From NCBI RefSeq assembly GCF_933775445.1, contig NW_026089432.1:62001-126000 (forward strand): 64,000 bases of DNA, given 5' to 3'. Each line of letters starts with the position of its first letter. Within the stretch, counting starts at the first letter, position 1. Both the position numbers and the translations under genes were made by a program. Under the pieces are notes generated by a model, which saw only the letters and a program-made list of their open reading frames with translations, did not search any database and was not told the origin of the DNA. The stretch is from Argentina anserina. Lineage: Eukaryota > Streptophyta > Magnoliopsida > Rosales > Rosaceae. This document shows, piece by piece, positions 62,905-64,000 of the stretch.

Positions 62905-64000
62905 ATGCGAGTTTCTATTGAATTTGAGAGTTTTGCAAGTGTGGGAGTGTGTTTCTTTCAAACTTTTTATCTTTACATCGTTTGCGTATCTTTACTATTC
63001 CAATTGTGTATCTTTTCATTTCTCGTTTGAGTATCTTTCTGTAAGGCTTTCTGATGCGAGTTTCTATTGAATTTGAGAGTTTTGCAAGTGTGGGAGTGTG
63101 TTTCTTTCAAACTGAGTATCTTTACATCGTTCGCGTATCTTTACTATTCCAATTGTGTATCTTTACATTTCTCGTTTGAGTATCTTTGTGTAAGGCTTCC
63201 TGATGCGAGTTTCTATTATATTCGAGAGTTTTGCAAGTGTGGGAGTGAGTTTCATTCAAACTGAGTATCTTTACATCGTTTGCGTATCTTTACTATTCCA
63301 ATTGTGTATCTTTACATCGTTTGCGTATCTTTACTATTCCAATTGTGTATCTTTTCATTTCTTGTTTGAGTATCTTTCTGTAAGGCTTCCTGATGCGAGT
63401 TTCTATTGAATTTGAGAGTTTTGCAAGTGTGGGAGTGTGTTTCTTTCAAACTGAGTATCTTTACATCGTTTGCGTATCTTTACTATTCCAATTGTGTATC
63501 TTTACATCGTTTGCGTATCTTTACTATTCCAATTGTGTATCTTTTCATTTCGCGTTTGAGTATCTTTCTGTAAGGCTTCTGATGCGAGTTTCTATTGTAT
63601 TCGAGAGTTTTGCAAGTGTGGGAGTGTGTTTCATTCAAACTGAGTATCTTTACATCGTTTGCGTATCTTTACTATTCCAATTGTGTATCTTTACATCATT
63701 TGCGTATCTTTACTATTCCAATTGTGTATCTTTTCATTTCTCGTTTGAGTATCTTTCTGTAAGGCTTTCTGATGCGAGTTTCTATTGAATTTGAGAGTTT
63801 TGCAAGTGTGGGAGTGTGTTTCTTTCAAACTGAGTATCTTTACATCGTTCGCGTATCTTTACTATTCCAATTGTGTATTTTTACATTTCTCGTTTGAGTA
63901 TCTTTCTGTAAGGCTTCCTGATGCGAGTTTCTATTGAATTTGAGAGTTTTGCAAGTGTGGCAGTGTGTTTCTTTCAAACTGAGTATCTTTACATCGTTCG
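62905..64000 (+). repeat. HOR 3,167 bp, partial copy 2 running off the window
   Basis: Follows 59,738-60,833 at offset 3,167 to the last base, with all the rare tail variants kept. The window stops mid-monomer inside CATCGTTCG, so the array continues to the right. Confidence 0.88.

Larger units (their letters stand above)
1..64000. repeat. Satellite DNA array filling the window
   Basis: Every part of the window is a head-to-tail copy of one monomer family, always in the same orientation. The anchors GATGCGAGTTTCTATTG, GAGAGTTTTGCAAGTGTGGG and GTATCTTTACATCGTTTGC recur from first base to last. I counted 353 monomer anchors (first ATG at 74, last at 63,921), a mean period of about 181 bp. Copies differ by scattered substitutions, rare 1-bp indels and whole 41-bp module steps. 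No stretch of more than one monomer departs from the pattern, so there is no gene or other element inside. The long, pure, HOR-organised array points to a eukaryotic heterochromatic satellite, which is an inference; the chromosome position and species are not determinable here. The monomer does not match a satellite I can name. Confidence 0.98.

Noticed and set aside
1..64000. Repetitive adhesin or surface-protein gene
   Set aside because: The 41-bp module is not a multiple of three and monomers differ by 1 bp, so no reading frame persists beyond about 260 codons in 64 kb.
1..64000. Transposon, retroelement or LTR remnants inside the array
   Set aside because: I looked for any break in the monomer pattern, long terminal or inverted repeats, poly-A tails or target-site duplications and found none. 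The long direct repeats are HOR copies.
1..64000. Telomere repeats, rDNA, tRNA or other RNA genes
   Set aside because: There is no run of TTAGGG-like units and no tRNA or rRNA core sequence. The base sequence is accounted for by the satellite throughout.
1..64000. CENP-B box
   Set aside because: No copy of a TTCG....A..CGGG arrangement is seen. CGGG itself is almost absent; the single GCGGGAG near 8,602 is a point variant of GTGGGAG without the rest of the motif.

Overview
The whole 64,000-base window is one uninterrupted tandem satellite array. I find no gene, RNA gene, transposon, CRISPR array or unique-sequence island, and both window ends lie inside the array. Every copy is in the same orientation. 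Megabase-type arrays of ~150-190 bp monomers grouped into higher-order repeats (HORs) are characteristic of eukaryotic heterochromatin (centromeric, pericentromeric, subtelomeric or sex/B-chromosome blocks). The sequence alone does not tell me the species. Composition of the basic monomer, by hand count, is about 35% G+C, with T far above A on the + strand (69 T to 27 A in the 148-bp form).

Four nested levels are visible. (1) A half-module of ~20 bp beginning GTATCTTTAC. (2) A 41-bp module made of two half-modules, 19 + 22 bp. (3) A monomer made of a 62-bp head (from the ATG of GATGCGAG), one to seven 41-bp modules, and a 45-bp tail that is itself a degenerate module. This gives lengths of 148, 189, 230, 271, 312 and 394 bp, each also occurring 1 bp longer or shorter. 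(4) HORs of 5 to 25 monomers. I count 353 monomer anchors, a mean period of ~181 bp. All unit coordinates below are phased on the A of that anchor ATG.

Layout from left to right. 412-5,995: a 3,204-bp HOR, 1.7 copies. 5,996-10,339: irregular mosaic. 10,340-13,830: a 1,746-bp HOR, two copies. 13,263-14,992: an 865-bp HOR, two copies. 15,709-21,387: a 1,893-bp HOR, three copies. 21,388-24,105: a 906-bp HOR, three copies, equal to the first five monomers of the 1,893-bp unit. 24,106-26,634: mosaic of earlier pieces. 26,635-34,163: a 2,257/2,258-bp HOR with one 1,771-bp deleted copy. 34,164-35,775: a zone of 41-bp module expansion. About 35,880-46,685: a 4,651/4,488-bp HOR. 46,307-49,483: a 1,852-bp HOR. 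50,795 to ~54,100: a 2,002-bp HOR. 55,098-57,966: a 1,435-bp HOR. 59,738-64,000: a 3,167-bp HOR that runs off the window.

There is no gene network to describe. The long open frames on the + strand (up to 257 codons) arise because the 41-bp module has no stop codon in any forward frame. The interest of the window is evolutionary and structural: a well-preserved record of module gain and loss, HOR shrinkage, chimeric monomers and local homogenisation domains, plus a ~10.25-bp phasing of T/A tracts that could matter for chromatin.
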